A stretch of DNA of 64,000 nt. Origin: Mucilaginibacter tundrae. GTDB lineage: Bacteria > Bacteroidota > Bacteroidia > Sphingobacteriales > Sphingobacteriaceae. Within the stretch, counting starts at the first letter, position 1; each line of letters starts with the position of its first letter. The notes under the pieces are model-generated. The model did no database searches and was not told the DNA's origin. It saw only the letters and a list, made by a program, of their open reading frames with translations. Positions 52,715 to 62,013 of this stretch are shown here, one piece after another. Both the position numbers and the translations under genes were made by a program. The stretch covers positions 405,903-469,902 of the forward strand of contig NZ_JACCBZ010000005.1 of assembly GCF_013408825.1 (NCBI RefSeq), written 5' to 3'.

Positions 52715-53566
52715 ATGGATATGGAAAATCTCAGCGGCCCATTTTCTATTGTTTGTGAAACATTAGATGAATCGCCAAAATCTCTGCACAAGCATACATT
52801 TTTCGAATTGGTTTACATTATGGCTGGTACGGGAAAACAATTGATTAATAAAAGTGAATTCAGGTATACTGAAGGACAAATGTTTCTAATTACGCCCGAA
52901 GATACCCATTGGTTTGAGGTAGAGTCCACAACTACTTTTTTCAACTTGCGGTTTAATGATATTTATATAAAAGAATCGGGGATTGCGTTCGGAAATGTCC
53001 AAAAACTTGAATTTATTCTGCAAAATGCAACCCACAGGCCCGGATGCATTTTGAGGAACGTGGTCGACAAGCAGGTTATAAAACCTTTGATTGACGCGAT
53101 ACTTCGTGAACACGAAAATAAGGATATTTATAACCAGGAACTTACCCAACAGTATGTAAATACGCTTATCGTTTTGGTGGCCCGGAATATTGCCAAATTT
53201 CAACAGATGATCGTTTCTGAGCAAACCGACCAGCGTGCAGTCAATATCCTGCATTTTATCCAAGCCAACATCTATTATCCCGAAAAGTTACGTGCAGATT
53301 ACCTATGTGGCCGGTTTAATGTTTCCGTAAATTATCTTGGTAAATATTTTAAGCAGCATATCGGCATTACTATCCAGCAGTATATTACACAATATCGTCA
53401 AACATTAATCGAACATCGGTTAACTTACAGCGACAAAAGACTTGGCGAAATTGTTGAAGAGTTTGGTTTTACAGACGAAAGCCATCTCAATAAATTCTTC
53501 AAAAATAATAAGGGAATCAGTCCGAAAACATTTAGAAGTACTTATCCTAAAAATCACTGTGTTTAA
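52715..53566 (+). CDS. AraC-family transcriptional regulator
   Basis: A 283-residue protein with an N-terminal cupin domain (LHKHTFFELVYIMAGTGKQL, LITPEDTHWFEV) and a C-terminal double HTH (about residues 185-280) with YLGKYFKQHIGITIQQYITQ and LGEIVEEFGFTDESHLNKFF. It binds a small effector in the cupin. It is divergent from the quinone oxidoreductase gene, its likely target. Confidence 0.92.
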   Translation: MDMENLSGPFSIVCETLDESPKSLHKHTFFELVYIMAGTGKQLINKSEFRYTEGQMFLITPEDTHWFEVESTTTFFNLRFNDIYIKESGIAFGNVQKLEFILQNATHRPGCILRNVVDKQVIKPLIDAILREHENKDIYNQELTQQYVNTLIVLVARNIAKFQQMIVSEQTDQRAVNILHFIQANIYYPEKLRADYLCGRFNVSVNYLGKYFKQHIGITIQQYITQYRQTLIEHRLTYSDKRLGEIVEEFGFTDESHLNKFFKNNKGISPKTFRSTYPKNHCV

Positions 53567-53590
53567 TGCAAAGAAAGGTGCAACATGTGA

Positions 53591-54717
53591 TTATTCATCA
53601 GCCACACATCTGAACCCAAGATTTTCTGAGCTGCTGTCGTCTGCTTCCTTCATGCGTCGTGCAACCCGGTAGCCGGAACAGTAACTATCGTTACATAAAA
53701 ATGAGCCGCCTCTAACTACATGTTTAACAGCGTATGGTTCCTGCGGGTCAAAACTTTTTTGCGGCCCTTTCGGATTGATGATCCCACCTGGCCTGTTAAC
53801 CTGCTGATAATATTGGTTGTTATATAGATCTGTGCACCATTCCCAGGCATTACCCGCCATATCGTAAAGTTTTAACCATTAGGATCGAAGAACTTTACCG
53901 GCGCAAGGCCATAAAATTTATCTTTTACGGTATTATGATAAGGGAAATCTCCCTGCCAGAAATTCCCCTTTGGTTTGCCTTTATCAGCAGGCTCGTTTCC
54001 CCAGGGATATATCTTATTGACTAAACCGCCACGTGCCGCCCATTCCCATTCTGCTTCAGTTGGCAAGCGTTTTCCGGCCCACCTACAATAAGCTTGTGCA
54101 TCTTCGTAGGAGACCTGTACAACCGGGTAATCGTCTCTTCCGGCCAAACTGCTTTTTGGGCCCCGGGGATGTTTCCAATCAGCGCCTTTTTCCCATTTCC
54201 ACCATTGGGTGTAATCACTTAAGTCAACAGGGTGATTCGGCGGGTTAAAAATTAATGAGGCTGCCACAAGCAAGCTGTCATTGGGTTTGGGAGTTCCCGG
54301 CGGGAGTTCTTTCTTCAATTCATTCCAATCCGGTTTTCTTTCAGCAGTGGTTAGGTAATTGGTTGCTTTTACAAAGGCGGCAAATTGTGCATTGGTAACT
54401 TCAGTCGCATCCATCCAAAAGCCATGTAGTGTTACTTTATGCTTGGGATATTCGTCTGGAGCTGCCTGCTGATTATCTGCTCCCATATTAAAAGTACCGG
54501 CAGGTATCCATTCCATACCTGCATGACCGTTACGTTTTAATGATTTCAATTCCGGGATTTGTGCCACCGTAGCGGGTGCGAAGCGGTTTGGGGTTTTCAT
54601 ACAACAAACTGCCGCTTTGTTGAAAGTTTGTGGACAGGTAGCAACAGGCCTATTGGTCTGCTTGCATGCTGCAAACAATAAAATAACTGCGGGAATGTAA
54701 AAAGTAGACCTCCTCAT
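53591..54717 (-). pseudogene. Formylglycine-generating-enzyme (SUMF1) lipoprotein with one frameshift
   Basis: From ATG 54717: a lipoprotein signal (lipobox LFAAC), then the SUMF1 domain (GMEWIPAGTFNMGAD, WMDATEVTNAQFAAFVKATN, RLPTEAEWEWAARGG), running to FFDPNG and a stop at 53872. One frame over, the protein resumes LKLYDMAGNAWEWCTDLYNN and ends at 53591. A single missing base near 53870 (expected codon for Tyr) explains both halves. The active-site Cys pair is intact in FLCNDSYCSGYR. FGE converts the sulfatase active-site Cys to formylglycine; its substrate would be the adjacent sulfatase, itself frameshifted. Confidence 0.88.
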
Positions 54718-54735
54718 TTTTAATTGCAGATAGGA

Positions 54736-56174
54736 TTATTGAATGATTGCCGGCTGTCTTAAATTTTTCCCTTGCCGATGGGTAATATCATCACCCATAT
54801 CATCACGGGCAATTTCAGCAAGTGCAAGCATCTTCTTAACAATCTCCGGGTAATTCGCCTGGACGTCATAAGATTCTCCCGGATCATGTGCCAGGTCATA
54901 TAAAGCCATTTTTACATCTACATGGTCAATTTTACCCCCATTGCCGTCCTTGCCGTGTAAAGACAATGCATAAGAACCTGAATTGTGCGGCAATACCAGC
55001 TTCCAGTGCTTGTACCTCACATCTTCGAGGTTGTTTTTTCCGAAATAATAATAAAATACTTCCCGAGGGTCTTTAGTGGCTTTACCTGTCAAAACCGGTA
55101 AAAAATTAACACCATCAATCGGTTTTCTGGGCAATTTAGCGCCGGTAGCTGCCACCAGCGTAGGCAAAATATCCATATTGGTCATGAGCATACTGTTGAC
55201 ATTTCCCGCATCTACTTTTCCCGGCCAACGTATCCAGAGCGGTACCCGGGTTCCACCTTCCCAGGATGTTGACTTACCCTCACGAAACCCGCCGGATGAC
55301 CCGGCATGATCGCCGTAATTTAACCACGGGCCATTATCGCTTGTGACAATAAGAATAGTATTATTAGCTAATTTTTCCTGATCAAGGGTTTTCAAAATTT
55401 CGCCTACAGACCAGTCAATTTCCATTATTTCTTCACCAAATTCGCCAAGCTCACTTTGGCCATGGAATTTTGAAGAAGGCGCAATCGGCACGTGAGGCAT
55501 GGTATGTGCTAGGTATAAAAAGAAAGGCTTGTGCTTGTTTTGTTTAATGAATTTCACTGAGCGTTCTGTAAGCCGTGTTAGCAATTTCGAAAGATTTGCT
55601 TTTGAAGTGATTGAATCGACTACTTTGTCTCCTTCTATTAAAGGCAACGGAGGCCAGGTTGCGCGTATATCATTTTTATCAGTTATCAGGTTACCATCTT
55701 TATCCCTGTTCCATATATCATGAGAATATGGAATCCCAAAAAAAGTATCAAATCCATAATGAGTAGGCCAGTAAGGTGACTTGTTTCCAAGGTGCCATTT
55801 GCCAAACATCCCGGTAACATACCCGGCATTTTTTAATATGGACGCTATTGTTTCCTCATTGGGGTTCAGAGCTGTTTTACTGCCTGGTAATAACGCCCCT
55901 GTCATTCCTACACGATTAGAATAACAGCGGTAAGCAAGGCAGCTCGTGACGCGGTACATATTGGCTGGGCAACATTATAGTGTGTAAACCGTGTACTTTG
56001 CTTCGTCAATTTATTGAAATTAGGTGTAGCAATCCCGGTCATACCGTATGGCTCCGTATCACCGTAACCCATGTCGTCCATCATTATGATAATAACGTTA
56101 GGCTGCCTATGCTGGGCAAGAGCGTGTATATTAAACGCCAGAGATGTAATAAGAAATAGGTATAAATTTTTCAT
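54736..56174 (-). pseudogene. Secreted type I sulfatase with one frameshift
   Basis: From ATG 56174: signal peptide (about residues 1-20), metal site PNVIIIMMDDMGYGD, and the modification site CTASRAALLT, then a stop at 55908 after the frame shifts. In the next frame the protein resumes CYSNRVGMTGALLPGSKTAL and runs through GKWHLGNKSPYWPTHYGFD and VTSDNGPWLNYGDHAG to 54736. Family members read LLTGCYSNR, so one G is missing near 55930. The C-T-A-S-R site is of the Cys type and requires formylglycine formation, matching the FGE-like gene 18 bases downstream. The repaired product would be about 479 residues. Confidence 0.9.
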
Positions 56175-56294
56175 GATTGATGGAAAAGATATAAAAATAA
56201 AAAACTTTTATTGGGTTCCTACTTCAATACAAGTAGAAATAAAATGGCTTTTATTTCCAACTATTTATACCGTTAAGAATAGTAATTTTAATAT

Positions 56295-56993
56295 TTATAG
56301 ATGGAGAAAAGCGTCGATGGCTGCGTTGAACTCTTGCGGTTTTTCCATCATTGGGGCGTGGCCGCATTCAGGCAGCATAACGAGTTTTGAATTAGGTAGA
56401 TGATGGTGGAACTCTTTTGCAACGGCAGCGGGAGTAATTTGATCATTTTCTCCCCATATTAATAACACCGGCATTAAAATATTAGGAAGTATCGGGCGTA
56501 CATTATCACGTTGCGCCGATCTTGCTGTTTTGATCGCGCATATACATTTGAATGGATTGGTCGTCACTTGCATTACCTCTTTGACAAGCTCGTCGGTCGC
56601 CAGCTTTTCATCGAAAAAAGTAGCAGCCACCCGCTCCTTGATGTATGTATAATTCCCTCGTTTCAGAAAACTTCCAAACTGCGTATTTTCATACAGACCT
56701 GAACTGCCCGTCAGCACCAGTCGCGCCACATTTTTAGGATGGCGCTCAATATAACGCAACGCTAAATGTCCACCAAGTGAGTTTCCAACAAGGATAATAT
56801 TTTTAAGACCGGTTGAGTCTATGGTTTTCTCCAAAAATTTAAGGAGATATTCCAACGGGTCGGTTTTATATTTTTCATACAGGGGCAACGTTGGAATAAG
56901 AATATTAAACCTATCGTCAAAATGCTGCGCGACACTTTCCCAGTTACTTAAGCCGCCGAAAAGACCGTGGAGTAAAATTATGCTTTGTTTCAT
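56295..56993 (-). CDS. Alpha/beta hydrolase
   Basis: A 232-residue cytosolic hydrolase: oxyanion segment LLHGLFGGLSNW, nucleophile elbow GNSLGGHLA, catalytic Asp in LIWGENDQITP, His in ECGHAPMMEKP. Possibly an esterase or C-C bond hydrolase. A Crp/Fnr-like palindrome lies 42 bases upstream of its start, and the gene for a Crp/Fnr regulator lies just beyond on the same strand. Confidence 0.88.
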   Translation of the reverse strand: MKQSIILLHGLFGGLSNWESVAQHFDDRFNILIPTLPLYEKYKTDPLEYLLKFLEKTIDSTGLKNIILVGNSLGGHLALRYIERHPKNVARLVLTGSSGLYENTQFGSFLKRGNYTYIKERVAATFFDEKLATDELVKEVMQVTTNPFKCICAIKTARSAQRDNVRPILPNILMPVLLIWGENDQITPAAVAKEFHHHLPNSKLVMLPECGHAPMMEKPQEFNAAIDAFLHL

Positions 56994-57034
56994 TGTTTTA
57001 AAAACAAAGTTATTGCACGAGATCTTTGCAAATA

Positions 57035-57048
57035 GTGATTAGAATCAC
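57035..57048. promoter_or_regulatory. Crp/Fnr-type site GTGATT-AG-AATCAC
   Basis: A perfect 6+6 palindrome between the Crp/Fnr gene and the hydrolase start. The same GTGATT-NN-AATCAC core occurs at 63226-63239 before another alpha/beta hydrolase. Confidence 0.65.
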
Positions 57049-57061
57049 AAAATCAAACAAG

Positions 57062-57649
57062 CTATTTTATCTCCGATAATCGTGCACGACTCAAGGCTTC
57101 ACGGCTTACGTAAAGATATCTTGCAATATTCGTGAGCGTTATCTTTTTAATAATTACAGGACGGCGTTCTATGAGGTACCGGTAACGCTGCAATGGACTT
57201 TTTAATGAAAGGATATGCTGATGCTCTGAATGCTGTTCGAGTATCTCTTGGTATAACTGTAAGTTTACATGAAGCAGGTTCATGTGCAAGTCATATAAAG
57301 GCTGTAGCTTTCTGATGTTAATTTTCAGTATGACGGCATTTTCAAGTGCGACAATGCTTACGGCAGAAGGGGCGTTTTTATTATAGCTTTCACAGTTTGC
57401 AAGGAAATCGTTTGCGAAAGCGAATTTGATGATTTTTTCGCACCCGTCTTCGTCCTGGATCGTAAATTTAAATGATCCCGAAATCACAAATGCGGAAAAG
57501 CGCGCAACTTTCCCATGTTTCAAAAACGAATCACCTTTTTTAATCTGTTTGACGTGCGCCATAACCTCAAGTAACCGCCATTCCTCGTCGGTTACGAAAG
57601 GGTACTTGTTCTTGAGCTGTTCTGACCATTCGGGCAATTGATGTGTCAT
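57062..57649 (-). CDS. Crp/Fnr-family transcriptional regulator
   Basis: A 195-residue protein with a cNMP-binding-like beta-roll (KKGDSFLKHGKVARFSAFVI, ENAVILKINIRKLQPLY) and a C-terminal HTH (IKKITLTNIARYLYVSREAL). The end is short (LSRARLSEIK). It is 68 bases upstream of the hydrolase gene with the GTGATT-AG-AATCAC site between, so it is the best candidate to bind that site and the matching one at 63.2 kb. Confidence 0.9.
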   Translation of the reverse strand: MTHQLPEWSEQLKNKYPFVTDEEWRLLEVMAHVKQIKKGDSFLKHGKVARFSAFVISGSFKFTIQDEDGCEKIIKFAFANDFLANCESYNKNAPSAVSIVALENAVILKINIRKLQPLYDLHMNLLHVNLQLYQEILEQHSEHQHILSLKSPLQRYRYLIERRPVIIKKITLTNIARYLYVSREALSRARLSEIK

Positions 57650-57678
57650 TGCAATAGCGTTTGTTTAATATATTGAAC

Positions 57679-58281
57679 TCAGGATAATCTTATTTCGCCG
57701 ATTATTTTCTTTGCGGCATCAAATAGCTGGTTAACAAGTCTCATATCTCTTGTAGCCCGCGCAAAAAGCGCGGCGCCCTCGATCAATGCTATAATTTGAA
57801 GAGAAACACCCAAAGCATCCGTGTCTACTTTAAACTCGCCATTTTTAACGCCTTTTTCAATGATTTCCGAAAGCTCTTTAGTCCAGGATAATAGTGCCGA
57901 TGCTGCTTTACTTCTTAGTAAGTCGTTTGTATCATCCGCCTCCATGGTCGTATTTTGTAAAGGGCAGCCACCGGGTGTAAAGGCAGTCTTTGCTGAAGGG
58001 TGATGGAGCAAAACATGGGAAAGGAGCTTATCCTCACAATTTGTTTGACTATCACTTCCGTCGAAAAGGATTTTTCGCTTTAATTCCCAGTTGTATTCGA
58101 ACGCAGCTAGCGCAACCGCCTCTTTATTTTCGAAATTCCCGTAAATACTGCCTCTCGTCAGGCCCGTCGCTTTTTCAAGATCAGAAACAGAGGTACCCAG
58201 AACGCCTTTTTTGTTGAATAATGCTGCAGTCGATTCGATAATGTGACGGCGGGTGGTCTCTGATTTTGGAACAAATTTCAT
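57679..58281 (-). CDS. TetR/AcrR-family repressor
   Basis: The start chosen is ATG 58281 (MKFVPKSETTRRHIIESTAA); the longer frame adds 14 unlikely residues. The 200-residue protein has HTH LFNKKGVLGTSVSDLEKATG then LTRGSIYGNFENKE, and a C-terminal domain with a GGCPLQNTTMEADDTND segment, closely like the TetR at 25.0-25.6 kb. It lies 83 bases after the SDR gene on the same strand and 29 bases before the Crp/Fnr gene, so the SDR is a plausible target. Confidence 0.9.
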   Translation of the reverse strand: MKFVPKSETTRRHIIESTAALFNKKGVLGTSVSDLEKATGLTRGSIYGNFENKEAVALAAFEYNWELKRKILFDGSDSQTNCEDKLLSHVLLHHPSAKTAFTPGGCPLQNTTMEADDTNDLLRSKAASALLSWTKELSEIIEKGVKNGEFKVDTDALGVSLQIIALIEGAALFARATRDMRLVNQLFDAAKKIIGEIRLS

Positions 58282-58364
58282 GTCGAAAAAGTATGTAAAC
58301 AACGAATAGTTAATGCCACGCAATTTGGAGTCAATTATAACTATCCTTTGTGTAAATTTAAAAA

Positions 58365-59105
58365 TTACCAGCTAACTTCGCGGCCGTCTTTAAAATGCTT
58401 TCCTGTTGGGCCACCTTTTGAAAGGGTTGCCGCGTAAACGATACTTTGTGCGCCTTCGCTTACTGGTCTTCCGCCAGCCTTTTCCAGAATATCATAGGTA
58501 GCGGTCATACCAGGGATCGGGGCATTAACTAAAATATGATCATCTTTCAAATCGTGCGCAGCCTTCAAGGTTAGTCCATTGATAGCTAATTTGGTTAGTG
58601 AATAAACTGATACAAAGTCTCTCCATGGATTAACTAAGGTATATTCCCCTTCTTCTCCCTGAAGCGATCCCGAACCTGAAGAACAGTTAACAATCCGTGG
58701 ATTTTCGCTTTTCCTCAATAATGGTGTGAAGTATTTAATCATCCGCCATGCGCCAAAAAAACTACTTTCGAATGCTTTCATGACGTCTGCAATTTCAGCA
58801 GTTTCGATCCGATACTGGTCAGGAAATTCCGTTGCATTGTTAATAAGAACATCGAGTTTTCCAAACCGTTGACCGACTTCTTCTGCAACCGATTTAACCA
58901 TTTCTTCATTAGCTACATCCAATGCCATTGGCACGGCATCCAATCCTTCATCGATCAAGATCTGTGCTGCCTCCTGAGCCCTTCCAATTTCACGGGCTGT
59001 GATTATTACTTTATAACCCAAAGTACAAAGCTGCCTCGCCGCTTCAAGTCCAATGCCTGTTTTTCTAGCGGCTCCGGTAATTATTACAATTTGTTTGGTT
59101 TCCAT
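58365..59105 (-). CDS. SDR-family oxidoreductase
   Basis: A 246-residue short-chain dehydrogenase: cofactor loop IITGAARKTGIGLEAARQL, NNA motif in VLINNATEF, catalytic Ser in VNCSSGSG and Tyr/Lys in YSLTKLAING. The unusual stretch GSLQGEEGEYTLVNPWRD between Ser and Tyr suggests a carbonyl-reductase-like (CBR1/3) member. Substrate unknown. Confidence 0.9.
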   Translation of the reverse strand: METKQIVIITGAARKTGIGLEAARQLCTLGYKVIITAREIGRAQEAAQILIDEGLDAVPMALDVANEEMVKSVAEEVGQRFGKLDVLINNATEFPDQYRIETAEIADVMKAFESSFFGAWRMIKYFTPLLRKSENPRIVNCSSGSGSLQGEEGEYTLVNPWRDFVSVYSLTKLAINGLTLKAAHDLKDDHILVNAPIPGMTATYDILEKAGGRPVSEGAQSIVYAATLSKGGPTGKHFKDGREVSW

Positions 59106-59477
59106 TATTATTTTAATGATGATAAATTATATACAGATACTGAACGTTATATTAAAAACCTTAAAAAAGAATTTAAATTATATAAGTCTCCAAATATTAA
59201 ACGTATAAATAACGCCTTCAATATAAATCGCATTCAAAAATACTGATCGTTATTTGATAATTTAAATTAAGTAGACGATTTACATTAATCTTACTGTGAA
59301 ATGATAATCAAGGGAAATTGAGTGTATGAAATTAATCTTTTTATCAGAAGCTTTAATCTTGGAATACAGCAGGACAATAAGACCTATTATTCAAGAAATG
59401 GTCATCTGGGGTCAACGCCGTCGATTTTTATTAAACAATGACGATTGGGAACTAAGGATATTTTAGTTTTGTACCCT
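59106..59477. other. Gene-free AT-rich divergent region
   Basis: Lies between the SDR gene (minus) and an AraC gene (plus). It probably holds both promoters, but I could not fix boxes or an operator with confidence. Confidence 0.4.
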
Positions 59478-60401
59478 ATGGCCTTCACCACTTTAGATAG
59501 TAAAAATATTGAAATGCTCCGTGATATTCCTGATTTGCTTCCGGTAGCCAGGGATTATTATGAAGACTGGACGATTAAAATTGTAAATCGGGAAACAAAT
59601 GCGTGCAAAAATTATCTTTCACCAAACCGTCGGGATTTCTATAAGATACTGTTCATAACCGAGGGAGTGGGCGTCTTCACGCTTGGTATTAATACCTATT
59701 ATATAGAAGAGCCTACTATTTTGTTTTTACACCCCAATGAGATTATCTCCTGGAAAAACTTATCGGCCCAGTCTGCCGGCCATTTCTGCCTGTTTAAAAA
59801 AAGGTATCTCGATGGCTATTCCATGCTTAAATCGGTATCCGAAAAATATCATTTATTTTCAGACGCTAGCAAAAGCGTAATTCGATTAACCGAAAAGTCG
59901 GTTACTGCAATTGATCGTCTGTTCAGACAAATGCACGAGGAAGCAGCCGACGGCAGCGCCCTTGCTAACGATGCATTGCAGGCCTATATGCAATTGATCA
60001 TGACCGAAAGCATGAGGAGTGCTCATTATCCAGCTCCTGATGTTGTTAGTGTCGAGTTTAATCATCTACATCATTTTTTCCAATTGTTGGAGAAAGAAAC
60101 TTCCGGTATAAATTATAGTAAACCTTTGCGAATAAAAACGGTGAAAGAATTCGCAGACGACTTGGCTATTCATCCTAACTATTTAAACGCTTTACTAAAG
60201 AAACATACCGGCCAAAACGTGAGCACCCACATTAGGAACCGCCTGTTGGAAGAAAGTAAAGTATTGCTTTTGCAAACTGATTGGACATTGCAAGACATTG
60301 GTTTTGCAATTGGTTTTGCAGAACAACCTAATTTCAGCCTTTTTTTTAAGAAATACATCGGGATTACGCCGGCAGAATTCAGACGCAGTTACATTCGCTG
60401 A
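59478..60401 (+). CDS. AraC-family transcriptional regulator
   Basis: The start chosen is ATG 59478 (MAFTTLDSKNIEMLRDIPDL); the longer frame begins at a TTG. The 307-residue protein has an N-terminal cupin-like sensing domain (KILFITEGVGVFTLGINTYY, LFLHPNEIISWKN) and a C-terminal AraC HTH (VKEFADDLAIHPNYLNALLK, LQDIGFAIGFAEQPNFSLFF, ITPAEFRRSY). It precedes the SnoaL-SDR-SDR-ArsR operon on the same strand and has its own terminator. Confidence 0.9.
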   Translation: MAFTTLDSKNIEMLRDIPDLLPVARDYYEDWTIKIVNRETNACKNYLSPNRRDFYKILFITEGVGVFTLGINTYYIEEPTILFLHPNEIISWKNLSAQSAGHFCLFKKRYLDGYSMLKSVSEKYHLFSDASKSVIRLTEKSVTAIDRLFRQMHEEAADGSALANDALQAYMQLIMTESMRSAHYPAPDVVSVEFNHLHHFFQLLEKETSGINYSKPLRIKTVKEFADDLAIHPNYLNALLKKHTGQNVSTHIRNRLLEESKVLLLQTDWTLQDIGFAIGFAEQPNFSLFFKKYIGITPAEFRRSYIR

Positions 60402-60429
60402 GCAAGCTAGTTTACTGCGAATATATACA

Positions 60430-60458
60430 CCCTTGCTATACCATAGCAGGGGTTTTTT
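60430..60458 (+). terminator. Rho-independent terminator after the AraC gene
   Basis: CCC-T-TGCTA pairs with TAGCA-G-GGG around TACCA, followed by six T residues, 29 bases after the stop codon. Confidence 0.8.
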
Positions 60459-60620
60459 GTGATCCATTATACGGTTCTTGCAAGCATTATTTAACCAATA
60501 TTCAAATGCAGCTTCTTTGAATTTCATATAATACCCTTTGATATTGCTATAACTTCCAGCTGCTCCTTTAACGATGTTTGTACTCGACAAGCAGATTCGA
60601 TATTTTTTAAAGCATCAAAA

Positions 60621-61139
60621 ATGGAAGATAATGTAGAGAAAAAGCCAAGTTCTAAAAAGTGCCTGGCTTTAATATTAATTTCTGTGATGACGGTTGGCCT
60701 GTTTAATACAACAAAAGCCCAAAGAACAATGAAAACGAATAAAGAATTAATAATAGAGGGGTTTGATAAATGGACTAAAGGAACCGGCAACGTTTTCGAC
60801 CTGATTGATGATGATATCCAGTGGACAATCGCCGGATCTTCGCCCCAGGCAAAAACCTATATCGGAAAGAAACAATTTATGGATGAGTTGATCATCCCGC
60901 TTAACGAACGACTTTCACAAAAAATAGTGCCGACAATAAGAAATATCTATGCTGATGGCAATATGGTGCTGGTGTTATGGGACGGGCAAGCCACGGCGAA
61001 AGATGGCAAACCATACAATGCTTCATATTGCTGGAACCTGCAAATGCATAACGGAAAAATCGTCAAAGGATTCGCATTCCTGGACAACATAGCGTTTGCA
61101 GATATATTGAGCCGCTTACCGGGAAATACACATAATTAA
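60621..61139 (+). CDS. Secreted SnoaL/NTF2-like protein
   Basis: A 172-residue protein. Residues 1-33 form an export signal with a basic start and hydrophobic core (CLALILISVMTVGLFNTTKA). The rest is a SnoaL-like cone fold: LIDDDIQWTIAGSSP, FMDELIIPLNERLS, NMVLVLWDGQATAKDGKPY and MHNGKIVKGFAFLDN. Such proteins include small isomerases and hydrolases as well as non-enzymatic folds. It is the first gene of a tight operon with two SDR genes (10-base gap to the next). Confidence 0.85.
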   Translation: MEDNVEKKPSSKKCLALILISVMTVGLFNTTKAQRTMKTNKELIIEGFDKWTKGTGNVFDLIDDDIQWTIAGSSPQAKTYIGKKQFMDELIIPLNERLSQKIVPTIRNIYADGNMVLVLWDGQATAKDGKPYNASYCWNLQMHNGKIVKGFAFLDNIAFADILSRLPGNTHN

Positions 61140-61149
61140 ATATTTTAAA

Positions 61150-62001
61150 ATGGAGAATCAAAAAGTATGGTTTATAACCGGAGCCTCCAGGGGGTTCGGT
61201 TTGGAGATAACTAAGGCCGCGCTTATTGCCGGGGATAAGGGAGTAGCTACAGTTCGGGGCCAAATAAACGAGCTCACCGAAATCGCTGCCGACAATAAAA
61301 ATCTTCATGTGCTCACGCTTGATGTAGCGAATGAGGCAGCAACAAAAACTGCTGCTGAAGCCGCGATTGAAAAGTTTGGAAAAATCGATGTGCTGGTTAA
61401 CAATGCCGGATTCGGCTTACTTAGTGCAATTGAAGAGGGTACAGACATGGAAATCCGAAAGATGTATGATACTAATGTCTTCGGTCTGCTGCATGTAACC
61501 CGTGCAATTTTGCCCTACATGCGGGCCAGAAAAAGCGGCCATGTGATTAATATCTCCTCTGTTGGCGGTTTAGCGAGCGCTCTAGGTTGGGGACTATATG
61601 CGTCCACAAAATTTGCACTCGAAGGTATTACGGAGGCGATGGCCGATGAACTGAAAGCTCTGGGTATTTTTGCAACGGTTGTAGAGCCCGGTTATTTCCG
61701 TACAAATTTCCTTGACGGCTCATCTTTAACCCGTGCTGGAAATATAATTGACGATTACGCCGGAACTGTGGGCCAGATGCGTGAATTTGCTACACAGGTA
61801 AGCTATAAGCAACCCGGCGACCCGGTAAAACTGGCAGCGGCGATTATTAAGCTTGCCGCTTCCGAAAACCCTCCTGTTCACCTTCCATTGGGTAGGGATA
61901 CATTAGCTGCATATCGCGCTAAGACCGCAGCCATGGAAAATGATATTGCATCGTGGGAAACAGTTGTAGTAAATACCGATCACGACGATGTGGCCATTTA
62001 A
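61150..62001 (+). CDS. SDR-family oxidoreductase
   Basis: A 283-residue classical short-chain dehydrogenase: WFITGASRGFGLEITKAAL cofactor loop, VLVNNAGFG, catalytic Ser in NISSVGGLAS and YASTKFALEG with Tyr and Lys. The group resembles retinol/steroid dehydrogenase-like SDRs in bacteria. It is followed after 12 bases by a second, related SDR gene, likely a tandem duplication. Confidence 0.92.
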   Translation: MENQKVWFITGASRGFGLEITKAALIAGDKGVATVRGQINELTEIAADNKNLHVLTLDVANEAATKTAAEAAIEKFGKIDVLVNNAGFGLLSAIEEGTDMEIRKMYDTNVFGLLHVTRAILPYMRARKSGHVINISSVGGLASALGWGLYASTKFALEGITEAMADELKALGIFATVVEPGYFRTNFLDGSSLTRAGNIIDDYAGTVGQMREFATQVSYKQPGDPVKLAAAIIKLAASENPPVHLPLGRDTLAAYRAKTAAMENDIASWETVVVNTDHDDVAI

Positions 62002-62013
62002 AAAAACACTAAA

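Noticed and set aside
59402..59420. CTGGGGTCAACGCC as another copy of the 24.8 kb inverted-repeat end
   Set aside because: Only about ten bases match and no partner end is nearby.
60195..60590. 131-codon minus-strand frame at the end of the AraC gene
   Set aside because: Antisense over a supported HTH domain and a terminator; no domain recognised.
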